This document shows positions 33,223 to 44,700 of a stretch of DNA of 64,000 bases, one piece after another. Source of the stretch: Phlyctochytrium arcticum (taxonomy: Eukaryota; Chytridiomycota; Chytridiomycetes; Chytridiales; Chytridiaceae); contig JAHLKI010000001.1 of assembly GCA_025602905.1 (NCBI GenBank), forward strand, positions 992,001 through 1,056,000. The letters are read 5' to 3'. Both the position numbers and the translations under genes were made by a program. The notes below the pieces were generated by a model. The model was not told the DNA's origin. It saw only the letters and a list, made by a program, of their open reading frames with translations, and ran no database searches. Positions within the stretch are counted from its first letter, which is position 1. Each line of letters opens with the position of its first letter.

Positions 33223-34666
33223 ATGTTTGCGAGCTCAAAGTTCAAAGGGTTTCCCTGTCCGTTCCTGCCTTCATGCCCCCGCGCGGATCTCTGTTTCTAC
33301 GGCCATGACGGCCGGGTCTTGCGGTCACGACCCGCCAATCCCAACAGTATGTATGTTGCCAAACGACTCTTGTGTGTGTCGAATGATATGTTCTGATTGA
33401 CCGCCATTGAATCTAGAACGCAAGATTGAGGCTTTGGCAGATAGTGGTCAGACACATGTTCCTGCTGATGGTGCAGTCGGGGAAATCAAGCCGGCAATGC
33501 AAGTTATCGATGAGGAAATCATCCCTGCAAGCAAGCGACTGGCAACAAATTCCATAGATAGTTCGATAACAGAGCCCTTGCGTAACAACATTGTGGGTGG
33601 GACGGAACACGTTTTTCCGGTCTCACCAGGAGCGACACATTCAACATATGCTGGATTCGATGGAGAAGCAACTTTACCTCCATCCGCGGGTGAAGGGACC
33701 GGCGTAGACAATACCGCAGAACGCTCCGACCGATCATCATCACAAGCTGTATCACCACAACCACTTTCCCAGACAGGAGCTCGAAGTATCTCAATCCCTC
33801 ATCAATCTTCTGCCACATCCGAATCCCCCATTCCCGCCATCACCCGCTCATCACCAACAAATATTGCGGTCCCCAGACCTCTAGCGACCAAACCAAGCGC
33901 CAGCCGCATAGATCGTCCCCCTTCCGCTTCCGTATCTAGGCTTTATGGAAATACAGTGTCTATGGTATCCGGTGCTCCATCCCATCGCCCTGCGGCTCCC
34001 ACGGGCTCAATCAATGTGAGAAACTATCTGATGGGCATGCCAGTGATCAGCGAGTCTAACATGATTTCTGCAAAGCCCATAATCAGGCGTCCTATTGGAA
34101 GCATGAGCGCGCGACCACCCACTCCATCACATATGCAAAAGCCCATCGCGCGCACATTACCAAATGGCATTCCAGGGACCGTAAGTGTTTACGTGGGTGG
34201 GAAAGCCGCTAACATGTGGGCTGAAACTTTGACTGCTTAGACATTCATCCAAGGGCAGCCGCCGCACATGGCCGCAAGTTTGCAAGCACGCATACCCCGC
34301 CCCATGCGTCAAAAAGCACTCGATAAGTTTTTCCGCGAGTTTGACCGGATTTACGCGCCAATCCTGGGTCAAGCGCCCGCTCTAGCTCATGAACATGCAT
34401 TAAAGTAAGTTTCGTAAACGTTATTGTCGTGCGTTTGGGTACTCATATGCGTTTACAGGGAGGAAGCTGCTCTTCTGATGCGCGCTACTCAGCACAACTA
34501 CATGATGCTGGCGACCCAAACTCTGATCAAGTTGAAGCGAAGGCCACTTGCAACAGGTGTGAATGATGTCGGCATAGAGTCGGAATGGAGACCGGCAGAA
34601 TCGGCACAGAGTGCTGAATCTACCCAAAATGCGGATTCAACACAGAATGCAGAATCCAAAGGGTAG
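33223..34666 (+). CDS. REXO1-like protein: CCCH finger plus EloA-BP1-like domain, no exonuclease
   Basis: Four exons, 33223-33346, 33417-34180, 34241-34404 and 34459-34666, give 419 residues. The N-terminus has a CCCH finger, C12-x5-C18-x5-C24-x3-H28 (FPCPFLPSC … CFYGH), like the start of REXO1 proteins. A long Ser/Pro-rich disordered middle follows. Near the C-terminus lies an EloA-BP1-like helical segment (RPMRQKALDKFFREF, EHALKEEAALLMRATQ, MLATQTLIKLKR). In REXO1 this segment is followed by a DEDD 3'-5' exonuclease. Here the protein ends after a short STQNAES-type repeat and no exonuclease motif is seen before the next gene. It may be a natural adaptor-only form or a truncated gene. Family assignment is moderate. 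Confidence 0.7.
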
Positions 34667-34848
34667 TTCTCCCTGCTTATGGGACTTGCGAATTGATCAC
34701 CGGATGCGCATCCCATTCACATGAATCTTGAGCAGAAGCAGCTACAAAGCTGTGAGAGGGTCAAAATGTACAAAAACATCCATTGAGTTCATATGTTACA
34801 AAATTATAAAGGTACGAAGTACTCGAGTAATATGTACAGCTTGGCAGG

Positions 34849-35986
34849 CTAGTTGGTGCTCACGACCATGCGAGTTGTCGCCCCTTCCATAGAGATGTTG
34901 GTATGGGCTTCCTTTGCGAAGGACACGGTAACCGCTCCGGATGGTGATGTGATGACAGTTGCGCCCAGCGCATTTAGTTTCTTGATATGTCCGCGATAAT
35001 GTTGCTGCATATTGTCGTGCCGAGAAAATTCGGATGGGCAGGCGGGGATTGGGCAAGAATACGGCTTGGCGCCTGAATGCAATCTACGATGGCGCGAGAG
35101 ATGCCCGGAGGTGCTAAAATCTAGATGAGAACAAATTCAGGGAAGAGGGAAAAATCACGATTAGATTCTCCGAATACTGGCCGTGGGCCGTGGCACAACG
35201 ACGCTCAGGGTTGAACTTACTCTTACCACACCCGGCAACCTGACACACATGGCGCTTATTGAGCTCTTGCGGGCTAGGCAGGGACTTGCGGCGGCGGCGG
35301 TCCGGCCGATGGCTGGACTCGACTGTCGTTGGCGACGAAGATGTTGCTGATGATGATGTTGCTGACGGTGAAGGGGCATGGGTCAGAGGACGGTACAAGA
35401 CGGGAACCAGCGGTTTCGAATCAAGACTGGGCCATTGGCCCAACGTTGAATTTGGATACTGATGATGTGATGCAGGATGTGGTGGGCGGTGGTGGAATGT
35501 GGGTTGGTGGTGCTGGACGCGGGGCTGGTGGTGAATGGGATGTGCATAACGTTCTGGCGCGTACGCGCTGGCCAGCGGAGTCGCACTGCGTGCCAAAGAG
35601 CCATCACGCAGCCGGGGGTAAGAATAGTGTGGGTGGGGTGCTGAACAGGTTGGGCCTACGAATGAGACGGCCGGGAGTGATTTTCGTCGGCAGTGAGAGA
35701 GTCTACTGTCTACACCTCGCAAAAGCTCTGATACTGGAGGGAGTTGTGGAAGTGGTGGGACCGAGAATGAATGAGACCGGCTGCGATGGCGATAGGTAAT
35801 ATGGTGCATTTCGGCGGTTCCTAAAGTGCTGCTGAAAGACGAAGGCTGGCGGTCGGGATATGAGACATGGCGGGAGTGAGGGGTGTGAGGCTGCTGCTTG
35901 ATGTGATAGTCCGTGTTGAGTGGTGGTAGAGCCATTCGAGGAGGTGATGGGAGCGAGTGATTGTTGAGGAGCGAAGAGATGTCCAT
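34849..35986 (-). CDS. Two-finger C2H2 transcription factor, Nrg1-like
   Basis: Two exons, 35986-35221 and 35120-34849, joined across a 100-bp intron that splits the first zinc finger, give 345 residues. The long N-terminus is Ser/Pro/His-rich and disordered. The two adjacent C2H2 fingers read CQVAGCGKNFSTSGHLSRH and CPIPACPSEFSRHDNMQQH. The phrases FSTSGHLSRHRRLHSG and FSRHDN resemble the Nrg1/Msn2-type fungal stress and nutrient regulators. It is probably a nuclear sequence-specific regulator; whether it represses or activates cannot be told. About 70 residues follow the fingers. The intron has a strong GTAAGT donor. Confidence 0.82.
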
Positions 35987-37802
35987 TGGTCAACTCCCCC
36001 TGCGTTTATACCAATGTTTTGGAGAGGGTGGAAGCAAATTCAAAAGTGCCGATGGTATGATATTCGAAGTTGTGAGTTGGATCCGGCACGGCAGACATGA
36101 TGCGCTCTGATCAAGGGTTTTATGCTCTGGCAGCAGTGACACTGACACCCGGTTACTCGTACGAGTACTCGTATATTTCGGAGCTTCACCCCACGGTGTA
36201 TGTTTAGATTTGACAGATATCCAACGGCGGTTATTGAATTGAATCCGTAGGTCGAGTACCATACCCCCCGTACCCTGAGTATACAACTCGCATATGCTTG
36301 GTCGTCAATGGCTTGCATGAGTTGCATGAAGATCGATGCGATGAATGAATTGATTTTTTATTAGGTTTGACCTAAATTAGTATTTTGTTAAACTGCTGGA
36401 ATGAATGGAATGGAAACGTTAACTCAATTTATGTAGTACCCTCTAAAATGGTAACAGGAAAAGTAGACTTGGATAAGTTTCAAAGCGTATATAGCACGTC
36501 ACCGATGCCTGGAACAATTCATTGTTCGTCTCGCATAGCCCCCTACCCTCTTTGTTCTACATACATACCCAGCCGTGATGGTATTTTTACATATACAGAC
36601 GGCCGAATACTGGCAGTCTGACTGGCAGTAGGGCTTTTTCCTTCGGAGAGGTAATTTCGTCTTCATGATATTCCCAATGATGATCCCAACTCTTTTACAC
36701 GCCAGGTACCACCGTATCTCGTATGCTGCATGAATGACTCTCTTGTGGGAACGGGAAATGGTATTTCATACTAACCACCTTGCGTCTACTACAGCTTCAA
36801 GACTTGGTATGGGCGAACCCAACAGCTTGTATACCGGAAGAAGCCTCGCATGCAAGAAGCCTCTCATGGAATAGCTTGGGAACGAGCAAAGACTATACAT
36901 TCATGACCGACGGCGAGAGCCGCTTCCCAAAAAACAATACTTGATTCCATTTTTAGGCCATGTATATATGTGGCCGACCAGAATTCCAATCTTCAGCCAG
37001 GTGAATACGCATTCAATTACAAAAATTGTATTATTCAAATTCATATCTCATGTCATGTCCCAACACTTGCTTAGTACAGTAGGTGAGGTTCTGTCTTTCA
37101 CGTTCCTTTCCATGATGAAAGTCTGATGAAGGCCTAGAAGAGCGTGCAAGAATTCATCTGGCAATGATTTTGCGCTGGTCGTCCCTCCGCATCCAGCTCC
37201 GCATCAGACTAAACTTAAATAAATTGAAAACCTCTCACCTTTGCTAATGGGCGCTCAATGGATCTGCTTTGTTTTTGATGAGTAATGCGTGCGATATAGT
37301 TTAATTTTAGAGCGGGCCAGTAACTTTTTAGGGTCTGGTTTGTGTATATATGGAAGTGTATGCATCTCAAGTTTGTTCTATCGTACAAGAATGGGGATTG
37401 CTGTCACTAAAAACAAAGGTCGAACAATTGTTCCTTATTCTTCTCATTGTTCCTTATTCCTCTCGCAAGGAAGCTTTTATGTTTATGACATTACGGGTCG
37501 GCCCTAAAAACCCACCGGCACCCCACCCAATTTAACGGCGTCATGCACTGGGCTATTTTGGATGTTCACCCGATAGCAAACAAATTGGGAGCCTACTCGC
37601 AGATTGCTTAGTTCTGCCTTTGAATAGTAGCCAACCTTCCGTCCACTGGTTTAGCCAACTTTCCGGCAACTGGTCTGAGGCTGATAAGCCTCTGGAGTGT
37701 TCCAAAATACACTCTGGTTACGTCTCTATTGTGGAGAATGTTTGTCCGCCGACCATTATCCTTACGCAGCCAGCGAACAGGCCAGGTAGAATTTAGAGAC
37801 CG
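35987..37802. other. Spacer between the zinc-finger and receptor genes
   Basis: A shared upstream region for two divergent genes, about 1.9 kb between start codons. An ACTCGTACGAGT palindrome lies near 36154-36165. Only short, overlapping frames occur and no gene is supported. Confidence 0.45.
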
Positions 37803-37810
37803 TATAAAAG
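37803..37810 (+). promoter_or_regulatory. TATA box of the class C receptor gene
   Basis: TATAAAAG lies 118 bp before the ATG at 37921. Confidence 0.65.
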
Positions 37811-37920
37811 AGAATCACTTGCCGGGATAGTCCGAGTTGTGTTGTTCGAATCTTCTTTCGAAAAGCAATCATCATCATCCACAGAACTTGCTTGCTCATA
37901 CACGATACCAAGTATTCATC

Positions 37921-40856
37921 ATGATGCATAGTCAAGCCCCCAGAAGGTGTCGACAATGGTGTATGGTGGTGCTTGCCGCGATGCTCGGCCATATTTCTTT
38001 TTCCCAAGCCGCCCCTGCCATTCGCGTGGCTCTCTTATACCCCTTCGAAAAATGGCCTACCATGTGGCCCCGAGCCTACGATGGAGCTCAGATGGCCGCT
38101 CAGGAAATCAAGGTAAGTTTTGGTCCACATTCCCACGCACTTAACCGAGCCTAATATCGTTCTGTTTGCTTCCAGGCCCTAAACTGGTTCCCTGGTGTAG
38201 ATTTCCAAGTCCATGCCATTGATAACGGACCGTTGAACGCCGGTTTAGCTATTCACAACGCACGGGATTTAGTCACAAAAGGTTACAACGGAGTCATCGG
38301 TGAACGCTACTCTGACATGTCAAAAATGGTCTCCTACGCTCTTTCTACCTCAGGGGTACGTACATCATTGACTATTAGTACATCGGCTCATTGTCTCATA
38401 TTATTTCGCCATGTAGATTTTCCAGTGCAGTGTTTGGTCAACATCCCCTTCGCTTGGCAAAAAGGACCAGTTCCCTACATTTTTCCGTCTAGTTGCGGAC
38501 GACAACTTTCAAGGTTTAGTCATGCTCGCCCTGGTGCGCAGTCTCGGCTGGAACAAGATTGGTATTTTGGCATCTCCAGGAACATACGGACAAGACTTAC
38601 TAGACACTATCATCTCTGCTGTCAACCACTACGATGTCTCAGTCGTCGGATCGTTCACGTACGATTTGTCGGACCCGGTCGGCACAGATTATCGTCTTCA
38701 GCAACTCAAAAGTCTGGGTGCCCGAGTTATCCTTACCTTGGCTGGCGGGGAGGCGGAAGGAGTCTTACTATTCCGCGCGCTAAACCGAAATGACATGATT
38801 GGATCGGAGTATACCTACATTGGTGGTGACACGATGGTCATGATGTACGAAGCCGATAACCTCTTGCCCTCCGATTTGCCCAACTTTAAAGGTCTGATGT
38901 TTACGGAGCCATTGGAATACACGCAATATTCGACCGACTTTATCAACCAGTACAAGCAACGCAACGGAACAACCCCCCCTAGTGGCACCATTGCTCACGT
39001 ATGTCTAGTCTTTGTCGCGACCTATCTGGCACTTCTCTGACTCACTTCACCTGTTCTATTTTTTAGTATGATGCTACCTACGCATACGCTCGTGCCTTCA
39101 AGAAGATTATGACCGACCACAGTTTGACGGCAGCGGATATTGCTAGCAACGCCTGGTTGAACCTCAATCTCACGGTTTCTCAGTTTACAAACTTTACCTT
39201 TATGGGGGCCATGGGACCCGCGGCTGTAAGTCTCTTGCAAAGCAAAGACATGCAAATCTAATTTGCTCATCATCTTTGCCTTGTATAGTGGCTTCCCAAT
39301 GGAGACTCTGCATCCTCTGGATTCCACATTCTCAACGTGCAGGACCAAAACAAGTACGTTGAGGTAGCCATTGGCACGGCAGAAAACATGACCTTCACCC
39401 GAGCTATCACCTATTACGGCGGAGAGGGGGTTAAGCCAGCTGATGCACCGTTCATCCGCTCCGAAGTGATTGGGTACACTCAACCAGGACCTCTTGTCAT
39501 TATCGCTTTGGCCTCCATCTCGATTCTGGTCATTGCAGTATCCATTCCCATTCTGATCTACAAAAAGGCTCACCCACTGCTGAAGCCGGTGTCACCACCC
39601 TTCATGGCCATCACCGCGTCGGGGATGGTGCTCTGCCTTTTGAGTATTTTTGTCAACGCCATCGAAATACCCAACATTGTATCGTGCAATTCATACATGG
39701 CGCTGTTGGCGGTTGGATTTGGAGCTGTGGTCGGCAGTATCTATGTCAAGTTGCGACGCTTGTATGCGTAAGTATCTCTTTTGACCTTTTCCGCTTGTTG
39801 GGCAACTGGACTAACCCCAGTACCTTATCTTAGAATTTTTGACAATAAGGTGATGCAGCGCCGTGCTATCCCATCTTACACGCTCTACCTTACCACTGGT
39901 TGTATAGTGCTGGGCGACTTGGTAAGTTTCAATTTTGTTCGTATTTTCAAGCAAGTAGATTAACGACAGTGATATTCTCACAGATTCTCGCACTCATTTG
40001 GTCAGCAGCATTCCCCCTCAACCGCCGCGAGACAATAGACACTATTTCTGAGACCCGAGTCTACACCTGCGAATCTCGGTCATCCACGTCTGGTTCAGCA
40101 TTAACTATCGCGGTCTTTGTCTACAATGCCATTCTTGTCGTCGCCTGCTGTTACCTCGCGTACCGAACCCGCAATATCTACTCTGCTTACAACGAAGCCA
40201 AGGCGATTGGTATTGCCATTTACAACATTCTGTTTTGTGCAATCATTGTCCTAGTCGTAACGTACCTGGGCAACATCAATGTCGTCGTCGGTTTCATTGT
40301 GCGCAGCGCTATCGTCATTTTATGTGTGGGGGTCACTTATGTTGCCCTTATTGGACGATTCTTGTACGCTGTTTTCCGCAAACAGGAAGCCTCGGCGCTC
40401 CACGTTACCTCAGACTCTGAAGGATCGGCCGACACGAAGGGCATGGTTCGCGTCCTTTCCGGAACTCGTACCAACGCCAAACCACCCAGTACAGTTGCCT
40501 GCAAATCCGGCAAATTCCCAGTACGCGGCCAAGGATTCACCAAGACGATTTCCAAGTTGCAATGGCGAACCCATGTCGTGTATGTCATGTACAAACCAGC
40601 GTCACAGCTGATTGTCTGCGATGAGGGAGCCCAAGAAGCGGGAATGGTGATTCCACTCAGCAATCTTGCGTCTGTCACGAGCTCGAAGGATGTTCTTGTG
40701 GCAAAGTGGGCCCAGGGGGCACTTATGATCCAGATGGAGTCAGCTGAGGAAGTTGCCGATTGGGTTGCTACTATTGAACGAGCAGTTCAAAGTGCCGGGG
40801 AATATAGCAATGCGGCGGCTGGGGTGCTCAAGTCAGTGGTTACAATGTCGCAATAG
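37921..40856 (+). CDS. Class C (GABA-B-like) 7TM receptor with PBP ectodomain and PH-like tail
   Basis: Seven exons, 37921-38112, 38176-38355, 38417-38998, 39067-39225, 39289-39767, 39834-39921 and 39984-40856, give 850 residues; every junction keeps frame. A signal peptide (about 1-30) leads into a periplasmic-binding/ANF-receptor-like ligand domain (from IRVALLYPFEKWP to about 415). Seven hydrophobic helices lie at about 438-690, beginning PLVIIALASISILVIAVSI. After a short linker, residues of about 733-835 resemble a PH domain, ending in a helix with the usual Trp (EEVADWVATIERAV). Such receptors sense small molecules at the plasma membrane in animals and in early-diverging fungi. The ligand is unknown. 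A PH-like C-terminus on a class C receptor is unusual and rests on pattern only. Confidence 0.87.
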
Positions 40857-41356
40857 GCTTGTATTACTTAGGCTATTCCTTGGATGTTTAGACAGCAATA
40901 GTCACCAGGAACCTGTTCCTCTTTTATACCATTGAGTAAATCCGTCCCGCCTACAATATGAAATGCATTGACAAAAAGTTACGCTGCGCATTGATTGAGA
41001 TTTTGAAAACTTGTTTGCATGATCTAGCTTTAGAGGAATCAACTTCATTGTTTGGCACAAACTTGTGTCTTTCATTCAACGGTCATTCACGAAAAAAAAA
41101 AACGCATGACAGATTTGGCAAAGAAAAAACATATCAGCGCCATGACGAAAAGACTTTTTATAGATATCCAAGTTACAGTTATACAAGCACTGTCGAGGAT
41201 GCACAGGAATGGCGGCCAAGCTGCTCTTCAACGTTAACCCGCGGATAGCTTTTGCTCAGGAAAAAAAGTAGAAGTCAAAGATCTCCCCTGTATCAATGCA
41301 TCGAACCCCAATCCATAAAAAAATCTAATCGCAATTATCGGGGAAATAGAAGTGTC
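40857..41356. other. Spacer between the receptor and the retrotransposon
   Basis: The 3' flank of the receptor, AT-rich, with no gene. Confidence 0.5.
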
Positions 41357-41577
41357 TGAGCAAAAAACTCGGATATCCTCGTTCCGGGAGCACCTCAAGG
41401 CTCCCAATATATACAGGAAACATAGGTCTATGTGATACATGATTAAAGACATAAAGCACAGCAATGATGTAGGAATGCTGTGCGAACGGCCAAGGGTAAC
41501 CATGTGGTGGTATCCGTGGTGCTCAGGAATGACACCTGTCAGTGGCAGACGCGACACTATCATAACCATTCTTGTCA
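41357..41577 (-). repeat. 3' LTR of the Copia element, about 221 bp
   Basis: It starts TG directly after the polypurine tract (GGGGGAG) and ends in TGCTCA, giving the standard TG…CA ends. Its last 135 bp are repeated at the 5' end of the element. It contains TATATA. Confidence 0.75.
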
Positions 41578-41702
41578 CTCCCCCTTGTCGCTAATGCCGA
41601 TTGCAATAGCGCTTCTCAGGTAGCTCATTAAAAACCTGCCTGCAAAACCCAATGGGAAAAAGCTAGGACCAGGGGAAAAAGAGTGTACCGAGTAAAAAGT
41701 GT

Positions 41703-44700
41703 TCACTCCCCCTGAAGGGTGGTGGAAACACGTCTGAGGCCGATTCCGTGTACTAGTCGTTCGTGGGCAACAGCACCCAAGCTCTTCGTGAATAAATCGG
41801 CCAAGTTGTTGGATGAAGACACCTTTCGCACATCAATTTCCTTTCCCAAAAGTTCGCGGATATGGAAAAACTTGGCAATATAATATCGAGCCCTGCCCTT
41901 TAGAGAGATGTGCGGTGTTTCTGTTGTAAGTTGCGCGATGCAAGCCTCATTGTCTTCATAGATAATTGTCGGTGCCGCTGAGGATGCTCTGTCATTAACT
42001 CCTGTGTTGGAGCGCATGGTACTGGCCAGTGATCGGATATGAAGGCATGCTTCAGTAGCTTCGTGTAATGCCATGACTTCGGAATAGTTGGTAGAGGTGG
42101 CTATCGTAGTTTGCTTGGTCGATTTCCAACTAATGGCGGTTCCATTTCGCAAGAACACATATCCAGTTTGTGATCGGCCGGTATGCGGATCTGACAGAAA
42201 ACCAGCATCTGCATATCCAACAATCCCTTCATCCTTAGCATCGCAATTGGCTTGATATAGTAAACCGAGATCAAGCGTTCCACGTAGGTAACGCATAACT
42301 GTCTGTACTCCAGTCCAATGTCTTTTTGTTGGTTGTTGGGAGTAACGAGCAAGGAGGTTTACAGCAAATGCTATATCTGGGCGGGTAGAGTTGGCTAAGA
42401 ACATGAGCGCACCAATGGCTGGAAGGTATTGATTGTCTTGCGGCAATAGGACATCCTTTTCATCCTTCGGGTCGTAAGGTCTAAATGGATCCGTTTCCTG
42501 ATCCAGGGACCTGCATACCATGGGGGTCCGGGCAGCTTCTGCCCGATCCATCCGGAAATGTTCTAGGAGTCGCCTGGCGTACGTTGTTTGGTGGAGCATA
42601 ATACCGCCATCCTTCAGGTATTCAATTTGGATCCCCAGGCAGTAGGTAGATTGTCCCAAGTCCTTTGTATCGAATTTGGCGCTTACAGCGGCTGTGGCAT
42701 CTTCCACGGCTTTATCCGTTCCGATGAATGTCAAATCATCGACATAAATGGCAATGATGACGAACTGGCCATCCGATAGATACTTGAAGAACAGACACGG
42801 GAAGAGTTGATCTTGTTTGAATCCCTTGGACAGTAGAAAGTCGCGCAGATGTATAAACCAAAGTCTGCCTGCTTGTTTGAGACCATACAGAGCTTGAATG
42901 AGTCGCATACAGTGGTCATCTGATAGGGCCTTGCCGTCGCTCGTGAATCCTTCTGGAACGCGTATGTAGACTTCCTTGTCCAGTTTTCCGTATAGATAGG
43001 CTGTGACAATATCCGTGATTCGCGCGCGTACTCGTTTGCTGTTGCTAGCCAAAAATGCCATTAGGAATCGGTATGCCATCCCGTCCAATACAGGCGATGT
43101 CGTTTCTTCGTAATCAACGCCAGGCCGTTGACTGAAGCCTTGAGCCACAAGTCTTGCTTTGAACCGTACAATCTGTCCTTGGCCATTGCGTTTTAGGTCA
43201 AAGACCCATCTTGCACCAACGCATTTGACTCCTGGTGGTTTTCTTTGAATTGGCCCAAAGACATTTCGTTCACGCAATGAACTTAACTCGGAAAAAATAG
43301 CTTTTCTCCACGATTGCCATTCGGGAGACGCTCTCGCTTCTTCATACGAAGAAGGTATCTTGATCTCTTTGTCTCGCACGCTCTCCAGCGTGTTGTCTTG
43401 CGACTGAGAAGCTTTTGCTAGAACAGCCTTTGCTGACTGAATAATCACTTCTTGAGTGAAGCTGCTGGGCTCGTCGATCTGCGGCACGTCGACACCTTCG
43501 AGAGGTGTTTGCTGACCAGGAGCTACCTGGTCCGATCCGTTGGTTATAGATTGTTCGACGGATTCCATGTTTGTGCCCGCAGAGACATTTTCTTCACTCC
43601 CCCTCGAGCCTGCAGCCACTATGCGCCGCTGTCGCGGTTGTTTGTCTTTCGATCCTGCAGGGCGTCCCCTTTTTCGTCCCGCAACGGGAGCAGTATCGCG
43701 CGCTGGTACAGCGTTGGAGGTGGGCAAGACCTCCGGCATATTGTGAGATGGGGGGAGGAACGGAGTCGTAGTGACCCTTGATGTGTTGACGAAACCGTCC
43801 GGGGTATTCTGCGCAATGCGCTGAAAATCCAAAATCTGTTGGACGGCCGTCTCGCTCTCCTGCGTCGGAGGATCATGATGAATGAAGCTTGGATTTGGGG
43901 AATCAACTGATCTGAACATCCGGATGATTGTTTCAGTGTCAGTTTTCGCACTAGCTGCCCCTAATGCCCCCAAAAAGGGGAATAATTCATCATCGAAGAC
44001 GCAATCGGGAAATCGTGCCTTAAGGAGAATGCCTGTTTCAGGTGCCAGATAGCGCACAATTGATGGGGAATCAAATCCAACATAAATGCCAAGACGTCGT
44101 TGTGGTCCCATCTTCTGTCGCTTCGGTGGTTCTATTGGAACCCAAACCGCGCACCCGAAAGTTTTCAAATGAGCGACCGATGGCGGGCGCCCGTCCTTCA
44201 ACTCCATAAGCGATACTTGTGTATGAATTGCCGGTCGGTAACGCAGGAGTTTGCCAGCATGCAAAACAGCATGACCCCACGCACTAGCCGGTAAATTTGT
44301 CTGGAGAAGCAAAGGACGCGCGATCCAAACGATCCTCTTGACCAGATTTTCAGCAGCACCATTCTGCTCATGCACATAAGGAACAGAATATTCCGCTTTG
44401 GTGCCGGCAGCTTCACAGTAGTTGAGGAAGGTAGCACTCATGAACTCGGCAGCATTGTCCAAGCGGATGGTGCGGATGGGGTTGTCTGGGAAATAACCTT
44501 TGAGCTGAGAAACGGTGGATATAATGCGAGCGCAGGTCAAGTTCTTTGATGCCAAAAGAAAAACTTCCGTAAATTGACCAGTCGCATCGCCGATAACTTG
44601 AAAGTATCGAAAACTGCCGCATGGTGGCTCAAATGGTCCGCACACATCAGAAAATAAATGACTGAGAAACGCCGGTGGTGAATACTTTGTCTTCTCAACA

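Noticed and set aside
35329..35799. 156-residue plus-strand frame
   Set aside because: It is antisense to the zinc-finger gene's Ser/His/Pro-rich N-terminus.
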